Source of the DNA: Clostridia bacterium
GTDB lineage: Bacteria; Bacillota; Clostridia; Christensenellales; Aristaeellaceae
Assembly (NCBI GenBank): GCA_017430225.1
Contig: JAFRNK010000077.1
Span: forward strand, 1-64,000
DNA: 64,000 bases
Direction of reading: 5' to 3'
The position numbers and the translations under genes were made by a program. The notes under the pieces are model-generated. The model did not search any database, was not told the origin of the DNA, and saw nothing but the letters and a program-made list of their open reading frames with translations. Below are positions 1 through 8,341 of this stretch, one piece after another (position 1 is the first letter of the stretch; every line of letters starts with the position of its first letter).

Positions 1-323
1 ATCCCGCTGCCCCGTCCCCGCTTCGTTACCGTCGGCGACGGGCATCCGAGATTCAGATCCGCTTTGGCATACCCGCATTCGCTCACATAGTACAGCCATG
101 CTGAAAGCTGTTCAGGATCCCGCGTCAGCGCCTGCGGCAGCACGTCCAGGCCCTCGTTTTCGTCCGGGGAGATATCCCTCTCCTCACGGGTCAGCAGCGA
201 CAGGGACTGCGTCAGTTTATGAAACGGCAGGCAGTACACGTCAATTCCCCCGAAAAGCCTGTGATGGGCTTGACGCAGGATGCCGTCCGTTATGCCCTCC
301 ATCGGCGCGAAATAAATCAGCAA
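1..323 (-). CDS. tRNA-dihydrouridine synthase, N-terminal part (runs off the window)
   Basis: About 107 codons of the N-terminus are present and the rest lies beyond base 1. The translation starts MLIYFAPMEGITDG and ends in NLGCPSPTVTKRGRGSG. These are the FMN-binding start (APMEGITD) and the catalytic-cysteine motif (GCPSP) of the Dus family, which uses NADPH and FMN to reduce uridine to dihydrouridine in tRNA. The start is a TTG at 321-323 preceded by GGAGG (CCTCC on the plus strand at 331-335) with a 7-base gap; no ATG upstream fits better, and the ATG at 302 lies inside the conserved motif. Which Dus subgroup it belongs to cannot be told from this fragment. Confidence 0.88.
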   Translation of the reverse strand, partial: MLIYFAPMEGITDGILRQAHHRLFGGIDVYCLPFHKLTQSLSLLTREERDISPDENEGLDVLPQALTRDPEQLSAWLYYVSECGYAKADLNLGCPSPTVTKRGRGSG

Positions 324-448
324 TTCCGTTCCTCCATATCCCGTCACTCATGCGCTTTTCTATCCCGGTTCAAACGTCTTTCCTTTGCCGCCCGCGGTGA
401 TGCACATTCTATCATAATCCTTTTTTCTCTGCAAGAGAGGGCTTTCAA

Positions 449-477
449 TTGACACCGCCCCAAAAAACGAGTAAAAT
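449..477 (+). promoter_or_regulatory. Sigma-A type promoter for the YARHG protein gene
   Basis: TTGACA at 449-454 and TAAAAT at 472-477 are separated by exactly 17 bases. They lie about 35 bases upstream of the start codon at 513, in the short gap after the divergent Dus gene. Confidence 0.75.
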
Positions 478-512
478 AACAGCATAACCTACTATTAAAG
501 GAGGAAGACCGT

Positions 513-1421
513 ATGTTGACCAAACGTTTCGTCCTGGTATTTCTGGCCTTTCTGTGCACGCTGACTGTTCTTTCGGCCGCAGCGGACGTACAGTATATTT
601 TCCCCGACAGCAACACCCGGAAACTGACCTGGGAAGAAGTTGAAGCCTGGAACAACGAAGCCCTGAACATCGGCTTCAATGAGATCTGGGCCCGCCATGG
701 CTACGTCTTCAAATCCGGCGGCGCCTGCGACCGCTGGTTCAGCCAGCAGGAATGGTATCACCCCATCACCTCCGGCACCAATGAAAAGAACGTCCTCCCG
801 AAGGCTTCCAAGCTGGAGTGGGAAAACTACCACCTGATCAAGGACGTCATGGCTTACAAGCGCTCCTACGAGCTCCAGAATGAGGGCAAGAAGCTTCCGA
901 TGCCGCCGCAGTCCTTCGACCTGCTGAGCGGCTTCCAGTACGTCGAGCTGAAAACCGAACAGAAATTCCCGGTGTATTCCGCGCCTTCGGCCAGCTCCTG
1001 GCGCGGCGCGAACGGTAAAGCCAGTGTATCCACCAACGGCCGCATTTACGCCTACGGCCAGGAGAACAACTGGCTGATGATCATGTACGAGACGGATGCT
1101 TCCTCCAACGCCGTGCGCGTCGGCTGGATCAACCTCGCCGAACTGAAGGGCAAGGCCTCCCTGCCCGGCGCTGTCCGCTTCGATAATATCCGGATGACGC
1201 TCGACCAGACCGTTTTCGTCACCGACGATCCCGTCGGCCAGACGCCGATGACCACCCTGAACGCGGGCACCCAGGTCACCTGGCTGTCCACCTTCTATTC
1301 CAACTACCATATCTGGGATTACATCGAGTTCAACCTGAACGGCCAGCGCGCCCGCGGTTTCGTGATGAGCGGCTACCTGCAGACCGAAGAACCGATCAAC
1401 GAAGAAGAGCAGAACGGTTGA
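513..1421 (+). CDS. Secreted YARHG-domain protein with SH3-like region
   Basis: 302 residues. An N-terminal signal peptide (residues 1-24, charged start, hydrophobic core, cleavage near AAA-D) sends the protein outside. Residues about 35-85 carry a YARHG domain, recognised by the WARHGYVF core and the following W-F segment that ends in a W-Y motif. Residues about 150-290 look like two SH3-like or bacterial SH3b beta-barrels, with VYSAPSA and GWINL motifs. Role is not known; YARHG proteins are thought to bind cell-wall or extracellular ligands. AAAGGAGG lies 8 bases before the ATG. The TGA is 5 bases before the ATG of the next gene, so the two are probably co-transcribed. Confidence 0.8.
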   Translation: MLTKRFVLVFLAFLCTLTVLSAAADVQYIFPDSNTRKLTWEEVEAWNNEALNIGFNEIWARHGYVFKSGGACDRWFSQQEWYHPITSGTNEKNVLPKASKLEWENYHLIKDVMAYKRSYELQNEGKKLPMPPQSFDLLSGFQYVELKTEQKFPVYSAPSASSWRGANGKASVSTNGRIYAYGQENNWLMIMYETDASSNAVRVGWINLAELKGKASLPGAVRFDNIRMTLDQTVFVTDDPVGQTPMTTLNAGTQVTWLSTFYSNYHIWDYIEFNLNGQRARGFVMSGYLQTEEPINEEEQNG

Positions 1422-1426
1422 ACGGC

Positions 1427-2551
1427 ATGAGAATTCCCAAGCAGGACGCGCTGAACTGGTTCCGCTTTTTCGCGGAACTTCCCGAGGACGAGATCCTCTC
1501 TCCGCGTCAGGAAGAACTGAAATACGCGACTCTCAGGCAGCTTGAGGACGCGGCCGCGGAAAGGCGCCGGCCGCTCCTCGAAGCCCTGAGAAATCCCAAA
1601 ACGCTCGGCGGCCGCACCCTGTATGTCGGCCCGGACGAGAAATTTCCCGCCGGATGCCGGTCCTGTCTGCACGGGACCGGCCTTTCTGCCGTACGGCGCA
1701 CCAACCGTTGCGACGCGAACTGCCCCTTCTGCTACGATTACGGGCACCTGGACCAGCAGCCGCCCATCGGGGACGGGCTGTGGGAGATCGGCGGCGGACG
1801 CTGTTATGCCGAAGACCTGCCCCTGATGCTCAGCATCAGCAATAAGCCCACCGGCGTCGCCTACGTCTATCTTGAGCCCATGCTCGAAATTGAGCAGTAT
1901 TATCCCGTGATCCGCGCTTTCCACGAAGCGGGCGTCCACCAGCACATGTACACCAACGGCATCCGCTGTGACGAAAACGTGCTGCGTAGCCTGGGTGAAA
2001 GCGGGCTGGACGAACTGCGCTTCAACCTGGGCGCGACCAACGCTTCTGACCACGTCATCAGCATGATCGCAGCGGCGAAGCGCTATATTCCCCAGGTCGG
2101 CATCGAGACGCCCATGACGCCTGTTTTTGAGGAAGCTTTCCATCGCAAGAAGGCTGCCATCCTCGCGACGGGCCTCGACTTCATCAATTGCGCGGAGCTG
2201 CACCTGAACGACAACAACATTGAAAACTACTGGGGCGAATCCCTGTACGCCTGCCGCGCGGGCTATACCTCGCCCGTTTGGAGCCGCGAGATCACGCTGC
2301 GGCTGATGGCGGAAGCGGAGGCCGAGGATTGGCCCATCGTGGTGCACGACTGCTCCAACATGACCAAGTTCGCCCGCGACCTGAACCTGTGCGCGAAGGA
2401 AGGCGGCTGGTTTGGCCGCACGACCTATGGCATGGAGTTCGAGTCCTTCCCCTATGCGGCCTTCCTCCCCGCCCTCGAAGACAACGGGCTGCCATTCGTG
2501 AAGGAGGAGGAGCTGCCTAAAGGGTACAGGGCAGGGGATATCGTATTCTGA
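1427..2551 (+). CDS. Radical SAM protein
   Basis: 374 residues from the ATG at 1427. The motif CDANCPFC (C95, C99, C102) is the CX3CX2C site that binds the [4Fe-4S] cluster and S-adenosylmethionine; a second pair, C77 and C80, sits just ahead of it. Downstream segments (YVYLEPMLEIEQYY, HMYTNGIR, LDELRFNLG) fit the TIM-barrel strands of the radical SAM fold. There is no recognisable SPASM tail, so the substrate is unknown. A TTG at 1418, overlapping the previous stop, is an alternative start; neither start has a strong ribosome binding site. Its position just after an exported protein gene could be chance or could mean a maturase role, which the sequence does not show. Confidence 0.8.
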   Translation: MRIPKQDALNWFRFFAELPEDEILSPRQEELKYATLRQLEDAAAERRRPLLEALRNPKTLGGRTLYVGPDEKFPAGCRSCLHGTGLSAVRRTNRCDANCPFCYDYGHLDQQPPIGDGLWEIGGGRCYAEDLPLMLSISNKPTGVAYVYLEPMLEIEQYYPVIRAFHEAGVHQHMYTNGIRCDENVLRSLGESGLDELRFNLGATNASDHVISMIAAAKRYIPQVGIETPMTPVFEEAFHRKKAAILATGLDFINCAELHLNDNNIENYWGESLYACRAGYTSPVWSREITLRLMAEAEAEDWPIVVHDCSNMTKFARDLNLCAKEGGWFGRTTYGMEFESFPYAAFLPALEDNGLPFVKEEELPKGYRAGDIVF

Positions 2552-2707
2552 TGGCAAGCAAAGAGATGTTTGACAAGGCATAAGGCATAAAGCATAGTGC
2601 ATCATGAAATGACCGGACATTTATCTGTGCCTTATAACTTACGATTTCGCTCCGCCGTATCAGTTTTCTTATATGCCCAGCCGGTCTTTTCTTCCGTGGG
2701 AGGCGCC

Positions 2708-3379
2708 ATGAGTTCAAAACTGTTTGCCCAGGCAATGACAAAATTCTTCTCCGGCCTGCTGATCGTCGGGCTGCTGCTCTTCCTGCCTGCGGGGACGCTC
2801 AGCTGGCCGCAGGCCTGGCTGCTGATATGCATCCTCTTCATTCCGATGTTTGTCGCCGGACTGATCATGATGAAGAAGAGTCCCGGCCTGCTCCAGAAAC
2901 GTCTGAATGCGAAAGAGGAAGAGTCTGAGCAGAAGACCGTGATCCTGTTGAGCGGACTCATGTTCCTTGCGGCGTTCATCGTCGCGGGCCTGAACTTCCG
3001 TTTCCGCTGGATCGTGCTGCCCGACTGGGTCTCCTGGGCGGCTGCCGTTCTGTTCCTGCTCGCTTACGCACTGTACGCGGAAGTCCTCCGTGAGAACGAA
3101 TACCTGTCGCGCACCATCGAAGTCCAGGAAAACCAGAAGGTCATCGACACCGGCCTGTACGGCGTCGTCCGGCACCCGATGTACATGAGCACGCTGCTGC
3201 TCTTCCTCTCCATGCCGCTGGTGCTCGGCTCCGTCATCTCTTTTATGATCACGCTCGCTTACGTACCGATCATCGCCAAGCGCATCCGCAACGAGGAACA
3301 GGTGCTGGAAGAAGGCCTGGACGGCTATAAAGAGTATAAGGAGCGCGTCCGGTACAAGGTGATCCCGAAAGTGTGGTAA
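2708..3379 (+). CDS. ICMT/PEMT-like membrane methyltransferase
   Basis: 223 residues with about five hydrophobic helices. The C-terminal half carries GLYGVVRHPMYMS followed by the long helix and the KRIRNEEQVLEEGL stretch typical of isoprenylcysteine carboxyl methyltransferase and phospholipid N-methyltransferase families, which use SAM at the membrane face. The bacterial substrate is unknown. GGGAGG lies 4 bases before the ATG at 2708; an in-frame ATG at 2597 would add a poorly supported 37-residue extension. The upstream gap (2552-2707) holds a run of GGCATAAG-like repeats and no other gene that I can support. Confidence 0.8.
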   Translation: MSSKLFAQAMTKFFSGLLIVGLLLFLPAGTLSWPQAWLLICILFIPMFVAGLIMMKKSPGLLQKRLNAKEEESEQKTVILLSGLMFLAAFIVAGLNFRFRWIVLPDWVSWAAAVLFLLAYALYAEVLRENEYLSRTIEVQENQKVIDTGLYGVVRHPMYMSTLLLFLSMPLVLGSVISFMITLAYVPIIAKRIRNEEQVLEEGLDGYKEYKERVRYKVIPKVW

Positions 3380-3400
3380 CCTTATAAGTCATAATGCTTA

Positions 3401-3479
3401 AGACAGAAGGCATAAGCAGAATTTGAGCATTGAGGATGATCCTCAAAAATCAAACTTGACTTATGCCTTCTGCCTTTTT
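3401..3479 (+). terminator. Long-stem terminator after the ICMT-like gene
   Basis: AGACAGAAGGCATAAG (3401-3416) pairs with CTTATGCCTTCTGCCT (3460-3475) at 15 of 16 positions, and TTTTT follows. A smaller hairpin, TTGAGG-ATGAT-CCTCAA (3430-3446), fills the loop. The arms resemble the GGCATAAG run at about 2576-2600, so this may also be a repeat sequence. Confidence 0.6.
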
Positions 3480-3568
3480 GCTTTATAACTCTGCGAAAAA
3501 CCCAATTCAGTAGTTGAATGGAAAAACGCTGTATCAGATAAAAGGAAATCGTCAGAATCGGGTGGCTC

Positions 3569-3852
3569 GGAGGGCAAAGCCCTTCGAATAGAATCCGCAG
3601 CAGCGACATGCGCGGTGCGAGGAGAATTTTTGCGGAGCAGGGCTTGCACTGCGAGAGCAAATATTCATTCCTCGCGCCTTTTCCGCCCGGGCGGCGGAGG
3701 CCGCCGCGCCCAGTGGGCGATGAAGGTGGGTGAAGCCGCAATGAGGCACAGAGCGCGAAGTGCGACAATGCCGAATTGAGGTAGGTGCGAGAGGAAAAGG
3801 CGTTTTATCGATCAAATGGAGTATCCATTTGATCGAAGGGGCGTCAGCCCCT
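3569..3852 (-). repeat. Structured intergenic element, copy A
   Basis: This is one of three copies of a hairpin-rich element (others at 20049 and 21691). Read on the minus strand it begins 8 bases after the stop of the dehydrogenase gene. Its parts are: a short GC hairpin (3838-3851); a 13-bp stem with a 3-base loop (TCGATCAAATGGA at 3808-3820 with its complement at 3824-3836); an outer 10-bp stem CGCCTTTTCC/GGAAAAGGCG (3675-3684 with 3793-3802); a GAATATTTGC/GCAAAAATTC stem with one mismatch; a conserved TGTCGCTGCTGCGGATT linker; and a last AGGGC-AAA-GCCCT hairpin (3571-3583). Compared with copy B it has about 85 extra bases inside the outer stem. Confidence 0.75.
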
Positions 3853-3858
3853 ATCCCC

Positions 3859-4824
3859 TCAGTATCCCCTTTTCCGTTCCACCAGGTGCTTGAGCGGGCG
3901 GCCGGCGCAATAGTTCTCGAAATCTTCCAGGAACATCGACACGATCCGGTCCACGGTGTAGGGCAGGGTCATGTTTCCTGCAATGTGCGGCGTAATCAGC
4001 AGGTTGGGGCAGGTCCAGAGCGGATCGTCCTGCGGGAGCGGCTCCTGCTCAAAGACGTCCAGCGCCGCGTGCAGGCGGCCCGCCCGAAGTTCCGTTTCCA
4101 AAGCGCGGGTATCCACGACGTGGCCGCGGCCTACGTTGACGAGGATGGCTCCGTCCGGCATCATCGCCAGGCGCCGCGCGTCCACCATATGCCTGGTTTC
4201 CGCGGTACCCGGCAGGGAGATGATCAGCAGGTCCGTTTTCGGCAGTACTTCGTCCAGTCGGTCCTGCGTCAGGACGCGGTCGAACAGCCCGCGGGGATTG
4301 GCGCCGCGCCGGTTGACGCCGACCAGTTCGGCCGGGCGGAAGGCGCGCAGGCGCTGAACGGCTTCCTGCCCGATATCGCCGGTACCCAGCAGGGTTACCC
4401 GGCTGCCGTGGATGGCACGGATCGGCAGATTGCGGATCCATTCCCGGCGGCTGACGATGTCGGTATATTCCTGCTGGCGGCGCATGATCTCAAGCGTGAC
4501 CATGACGATATGCTCGGCGATGGTCACCCCGTACGCGCCGGAAGAATTAGTGAGGACCGCGTCCGGAGACGCAAACACGCCTTCTTTCAGGAAGGGGTCG
4601 ACCCCCGCGCTGGACGTGCAGAACCACTTGAGTTTCGGCGCTTGCTTCGCCGGATCCGGATTATAGCTCAGGATGATTTCTGCGTCCCCCACATCCGCGA
4701 CGGCCGACTGCGTATCGGGATAGAACGCGACAGTATACCCGTGGGCCTGCGCGGCTTCGGCAATCAGGCGCCGGTGCCTGTCAGTAAAAGTGGGCAGCGC
4801 AGCAACGATTTTTCCTGTAGTCAT
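3859..4824 (-). CDS. D-isomer specific 2-hydroxyacid dehydrogenase
   Basis: 321 residues. The NAD-binding Rossmann motif GTGDIGQEAVQRL sits mid-protein, followed by the family motifs NVGRGHVVD (arginine that binds the carboxylate), DVFEQEPLP (catalytic glutamate region) and ITPHIAG (catalytic histidine). It should oxidise a D-2-hydroxy acid, or reduce a 2-keto acid, with NAD(P)H in the cytoplasm; the exact substrate is unknown, but it faces the aldarate island divergently and may handle hydroxypyruvate, glycerate or a related acid. Start chosen at 4824 because AAAGGAG lies just upstream; an in-frame start at 4872 would place that site inside the gene. Confidence 0.85.
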   Translation of the reverse strand: MTTGKIVAALPTFTDRHRRLIAEAAQAHGYTVAFYPDTQSAVADVGDAEIILSYNPDPAKQAPKLKWFCTSSAGVDPFLKEGVFASPDAVLTNSSGAYGVTIAEHIVMVTLEIMRRQQEYTDIVSRREWIRNLPIRAIHGSRVTLLGTGDIGQEAVQRLRAFRPAELVGVNRRGANPRGLFDRVLTQDRLDEVLPKTDLLIISLPGTAETRHMVDARRLAMMPDGAILVNVGRGHVVDTRALETELRAGRLHAALDVFEQEPLPQDDPLWTCPNLLITPHIAGNMTLPYTVDRIVSMFLEDFENYCAGRPLKHLVERKRGY

Positions 4825-4996
4825 ATTCAGGTCAGCTCCTTTACGTTTCAAAATGTGCAGATCAGTTATCATCCATCAGTTTACATGAAACGGCGGCGGA
4901 TTGCAAGAATAATCAGTGATATATCAGAAACCTCTTACTGTGACGATCATAGTCCATACTGTCATGGTATCAATTTCGAACATTTCACATCTGAAT

Positions 4997-5033
4997 TGAT
5001 TTGAAATCATTATGGTGCAAATTGAAATATTTC
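4997..5033. promoter_or_regulatory. Candidate operator palindromes upstream of tctC
   Basis: In the 373-base divergent gap, TGATTTGAAATCA (4997-5009) and GAAATATTTC (5024-5033) are perfect inverted repeats. They lie about 45-80 bases upstream of the tctC -35 box. The same TGAAAT half-site occurs in the control region of the PrpR-like regulator at 14081-14096. Binding by that regulator is inferred only. Confidence 0.45.
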
Positions 5034-5078
5034 TATCATTGTCAGCATAAGAGGGCAACAATAATAGCGGAAAAGTTC

Positions 5079-5107
5079 TTGCAACCGATCCCGAAATATG
5101 ATACTAT
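5079..5107 (+). promoter_or_regulatory. Promoter of the tctCBA operon
   Basis: TTGCAA (5079-5084) and TACTAT (5102-5107) are 17 bases apart, leaving a leader of about 85 bases before tctC. Confidence 0.55.
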
Positions 5108-5153
5108 ATCTGAGAAGAATTAACACTTACAGCATCATTTTCAACTTGATATC

Positions 5154-5171
5154 AACCGGTTTGTACCGGTT
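5154..5171. promoter_or_regulatory. Inverted repeat in the tctC leader
   Basis: AACCGGT-TTGT-ACCGGTT has perfect 7-bp arms and lies between the predicted transcription start and the tctC ribosome binding site. It could be a repressor site or an mRNA hairpin. Confidence 0.45.
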
Positions 5172-5197
5172 AGATTAATAGAAAAAGGAGAATGTAT

Positions 5198-6211
5198 ATG
5201 AAGAAACTTCTTGCCGTTCTGCTCGCCATGATGATGCTGGCTGGCATCACCGCTACCGCGTTCGCGGACGTGTACCCCGGCAGCCGTGTCCGTATCGTCA
5301 TCGGATCCACTTCCGTATCAGGCGACAGCTACATGGTCGCAGACACCGTAAACCGTTACCTTCAGAAGTACCTGGGCTGTGATTCAAAGGTTGACCCCGT
5401 CGGCGCGAACGCCGCTTTCGAAGCTGTGAAAAACGCAAAGGCTGACGGCCTCGAGTTCATGATCTTCCACGACATGACTTATCTGGGAGTACTCTTCGGC
5501 TCCTATGACGAAGAATATGCCCTGGAGAACATGGTGGTCGGCCCCCGCGTTGGCCAGAACCCCGGTTCCTGCTTTGCCGCCAAGAAATCGGCTGAATACA
5601 GCGATATGAAGGAAATGGCCGACTGGCTGGCAGCAGACGCGAGCCGCAATGTACGTATCTCCGTAGAAGCGGGCGGCGTGTCCAATATCGGCTTCGTCGT
5701 GTACTACATGTGGGTCAAGGACGCCTATGGCGAAGATGTTGCCAACCGCATCAAGTTCGTTCTTGGCGGTTCCACCGATACAAAGCTCCAGCAGCTCTGG
5801 GACGGCAACACCGACGTAATCTTCGCGGATTACTCTTCCCTGCTGCAGTATACCGCAGAAGGCGTTTCCGATCAGCTGGCGGTTAAATTCGTTGGTCTGC
5901 TTGATAAGATCGAAGGTGTGGACGCACCCGTTATGGGCGACCTGGGCATCACCCTGGCCGGCGAACCCTTCTACTTCTCCAAGGACTTCCTGATCTACCT
6001 GCCCAAGGGCACGCCTCAGGAAGTGGTGGATGAACTGGATGCCGCTGTTGAAAAGCTGGCTGCCGATGCCGATTTCCAGGCTGACATGGCCAAGCTGACC
6101 TATGCCGGCAACGTATTGAAGTCTGCGGAAGCCAAAGACTTCATCTACGCAAAGCGCGACGCTCTTGCCGGCGTTCTCGCCAACGCTCCGGCGCTGGAAG
6201 ATCTCGAATAA
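5198..6211 (+). CDS. tctC: TctC/Bug-family periplasmic-type binding protein of a tripartite tricarboxylate transporter
   Basis: 337 residues. A signal peptide (residues 1-23, MKKLLAVLLAMMMLAG...AFA) is followed by the YPGSRVRIVIG opening and alternating alpha/beta pattern of TctC receptors, which capture carboxylic acids outside the membrane for TctAB. There is no lipobox cysteine, so retention at the surface must be by other means. The second ATG (5198) is 7 bases after GGAG; the ATG at 5192 is too close to it. Adjacent tctB, tctA and sugar-acid enzymes suggest that an aldarate such as glucarate or galactarate is the ligand. A terminator-like hairpin after the gene should give excess binding protein over permease. 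Confidence 0.88.
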   Translation: MKKLLAVLLAMMMLAGITATAFADVYPGSRVRIVIGSTSVSGDSYMVADTVNRYLQKYLGCDSKVDPVGANAAFEAVKNAKADGLEFMIFHDMTYLGVLFGSYDEEYALENMVVGPRVGQNPGSCFAAKKSAEYSDMKEMADWLAADASRNVRISVEAGGVSNIGFVVYYMWVKDAYGEDVANRIKFVLGGSTDTKLQQLWDGNTDVIFADYSSLLQYTAEGVSDQLAVKFVGLLDKIEGVDAPVMGDLGITLAGEPFYFSKDFLIYLPKGTPQEVVDELDAAVEKLAADADFQADMAKLTYAGNVLKSAEAKDFIYAKRDALAGVLANAPALEDLE

Positions 6212-6230
6212 TCTGAATAGCTGAAACAGC

Positions 6231-6278
6231 ACGGGGGCTTGAAGCCGGCAGCGAATGCAGACGACAAGCCCCCGTTTT
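6231..6278 (+). terminator. Intercistronic hairpin between tctC and tctB
   Basis: ACGGGGGCTTG (6231-6241) pairs perfectly over 11 bp with CAAGCCCCCGT (6265-6275), followed by TTT. It probably acts as a partial terminator or 3' stabiliser that raises tctC mRNA relative to tctBA. Confidence 0.65.
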
Positions 6279-6311
6279 CCCGACAAATCAGCTTCAAGGA
6301 GGTGGATCCCT

Positions 6312-6770
6312 TTGCTAAAAGAATGGCTGAAAATGAAAAACATGCACTTTTTCTTTCCTATTGCGACAGCAATTATCTGCGGCATTCTGATCGTCGTTGT
6401 GCTGATCCAGCGCGCGCTCAAATGCAAGAAAGAAAACAAACCGTTTTTCAATTTCAAGAATTACCATTTCTTTACCCCAGGCTATGACAAGGTCAAGCTG
6501 TGGGGTTCGCTGATCCTGTTTGCGCTCTACATTTTCCTGCTCCCGAAGATACATTTTGTCGCAGCGGGCATCATCTTCGTAACCCTGTTTAACATCCTCT
6601 ATACCAACTGTATCAACCTTGAAAAGCTGTTTGGCCAGAAAAACAGCGCCGGGTATGCTGCCCCGATGGTTAACATCAAAGACCTCTTGATCTCTGTAGC
6701 CATTGCTGTTATTTTCTCTGTGGGCCTCTGGCTGCTGTTCTTCAAGGTCTTCAACATCACATTACCATAA
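6312..6770 (+). CDS. tctB: TctB-family small membrane subunit
   Basis: 152 residues with four predicted transmembrane helices (about 10-30, 57-75, 78-96 and 124-146), the size and layout of TctB, the small subunit of tripartite tricarboxylate transporters. It has little sequence conservation; identification rests on topology and on its place between tctC and tctA. The start is a TTG at 6312, set by AAGGAGGTG (6296-6304) with a 9-base gap; the first in-frame ATG further on (6333) lacks such a site. Confidence 0.8.
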   Translation: MLKEWLKMKNMHFFFPIATAIICGILIVVVLIQRALKCKKENKPFFNFKNYHFFTPGYDKVKLWGSLILFALYIFLLPKIHFVAAGIIFVTLFNILYTNCINLEKLFGQKNSAGYAAPMVNIKDLLISVAIAVIFSVGLWLLFFKVFNITLP

Positions 6771-6789
6771 GAAAGGCAGGGAATAGCAA

Positions 6790-8268
6790 ATGCTACTTAA
6801 TTTAGCACTCGCGTTCGTGGGTGTCGCTGTCGGCATCATCTTTGGCGCTATCCCGGGCATGACAGCCACCATGGCTGTTGCTGTATTTCTGCCGATGACT
6901 TATGCGCTGGAGCTGATTCCCGCGCTGTGGCTGCTGCTGGGTCTTTACGTCGGCGGTATTTCCGGCGGTCTCGTACCCGCCATCCTGATCAACGTTCCTG
7001 GCACCCCGTCTTCCGTCTGCACCGGCTTTGACGGACATCCCATGGCCCGCCGGGGCGAAGGCGAACGCGCCCTGAAGATCGGCATCACCGCCTCCCTGGC
7101 AGGCGGTCTGATCTCCCTGGCCGTGCTGGCTCTGCTGACGCCGCCTCTGGCGCAGATGGCCATCAAATTCTCCGCCGTGGAGAAGTTCCTGATCATCCTG
7201 TTCGCCATGACGGTCATCGCGGCTCTGTCCAAAGGTTCCATGACCAAGGGCATCCTGAGCGGCTTCCTGGGCGTTTTGCTGAGCCTCGTAGGCGAACTGA
7301 CCATGAACAACAAGATGCGCATGGTTCCCTCTTTCTTAAAGAGCGAGCTTCGCGCCGGCTTCCAGCTGCTGCCGCTCCTGATCGGCCTCTTTGCCATCAT
7401 GCAGATGTTCCAGGAAGCAGAAAAAGGTATGAAATCCAACGCCATGGATGAAGGCGCAGATGCCAAAAACGCTCAGAAGTTCTCATTCAAAGATTTCAAG
7501 GGACAGTGGATCAACATTATCCGGTCTTCCCTGCTGGGCACCTTCATGGGCATCCTGCCCGGCGTCGGCGGCTCCGCCGCTTCCCTGATCGCCTACAGCC
7601 AGGCCAAGACATGGAGCAAGCATCCCGAACTGCTGGGGACCGGTACACCCGAAGGACTGATCGCCTCCGAATCCTCCAACAACGGCCTGACCGGCGGCGC
7701 GCTGGTGCCGCTGCTTTCCTTGGGCATTCCCGGCGACTCCACCACCGCTGTACTGATCGGCGCGTTCATGCTGCAGGGCATCCAGGTCGGCCCGCTGTTC
7801 ATCCAGCAGAACGGGGATATCTGGAACCAGATCCTGATCGCCCTGCTTATCTGCAATTTCATCATGTTCCTGGTCATGTTCTTCCCCATTAAACTCATCT
7901 CCAAGGTGGTCAACGTCAAGTCTGCCCGCATGTACCCGGTCATCCTGATCATGTGCATCGTCGGCGCGTTCGCGACCCGCTCCGGCGTCATGTTCGACGT
8001 ATGGTGCCTGCTGATCTTCGGTGTCCTCGGCTACATCATGAGCAAGATCGGCCTGCCCACGGCGCCGTTCCTGATCGGCTTCATCCTGGGCAAGGACCTG
8101 GAAAAGTACTTCCTGGAAGCCGTCCGCGGCAACAACTACAGCCTGACTCCCTTCTTCACCCGCCCCATTGCCATCGTGCTGTGGGTGCTGATCGTGGCTT
8201 TCCTCGGCTATTCCATCTGGGACAACGCCAAGGGCAAGCGCATGGAAAAGGCCGGCATGAAGGATTAA
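6790..8268 (+). CDS. tctA: TctA-family large permease subunit
   Basis: 492 residues, about twelve transmembrane helices. Clear TctA signatures are GAIPGMTATMAVAVFLP near the N-terminus, GLVPAILINVPGTPSS, GILPGVGGSAAS in the second half and LLSLGIPGDSTTAVLIGAF. TctA forms the ion-coupled channel that takes substrate from TctC. It lies 19 bases after tctB and ends before a GC-rich terminator, so tctCBA forms one unit, with some read-through likely into the metabolic genes that follow. Confidence 0.92.
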   Translation: MLLNLALAFVGVAVGIIFGAIPGMTATMAVAVFLPMTYALELIPALWLLLGLYVGGISGGLVPAILINVPGTPSSVCTGFDGHPMARRGEGERALKIGITASLAGGLISLAVLALLTPPLAQMAIKFSAVEKFLIILFAMTVIAALSKGSMTKGILSGFLGVLLSLVGELTMNNKMRMVPSFLKSELRAGFQLLPLLIGLFAIMQMFQEAEKGMKSNAMDEGADAKNAQKFSFKDFKGQWINIIRSSLLGTFMGILPGVGGSAASLIAYSQAKTWSKHPELLGTGTPEGLIASESSNNGLTGGALVPLLSLGIPGDSTTAVLIGAFMLQGIQVGPLFIQQNGDIWNQILIALLICNFIMFLVMFFPIKLISKVVNVKSARMYPVILIMCIVGAFATRSGVMFDVWCLLIFGVLGYIMSKIGLPTAPFLIGFILGKDLEKYFLEAVRGNNYSLTPFFTRPIAIVLWVLIVAFLGYSIWDNAKGKRMEKAGMKD

Positions 8269-8288
8269 TTCATAAGAACCCAACTTGT

Positions 8289-8316
8289 GCCGGGGCCGCA
8301 CGGTCCCGGCCGTTTT
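8289..8316 (+). terminator. Terminator-like hairpin after tctA
   Basis: GCCGGG-G-CCG and its complement CGG-T-CCCGGC form a 10-bp stem with one G-T pair and a 2-base tip (8289-8310), followed by CGTTTT. The T run is short, so termination may be partial. Confidence 0.55.
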
Positions 8317-8341
8317 CAATACGATTCTGAGGTGATAGATT

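Noticed and set aside
98..452. Two plus-strand frames of 77-100 codons at the left edge
   Set aside because: They lie opposite the Dus gene, whose protein has clear family motifs; the plus-strand products have no recognisable features.
2570..2640. GGCATAAG-type repeats as a possible small RNA or CRISPR-like unit
   Set aside because: Units are short, irregular and not separated by spacers; they only resemble the arms of the terminator at 3401-3479.
3760..5004. Plus-strand 414-codon frame
   Set aside because: Antisense of the 2-hydroxyacid dehydrogenase, which has intact NAD and catalytic motifs; the frame also runs through repeat copy A.
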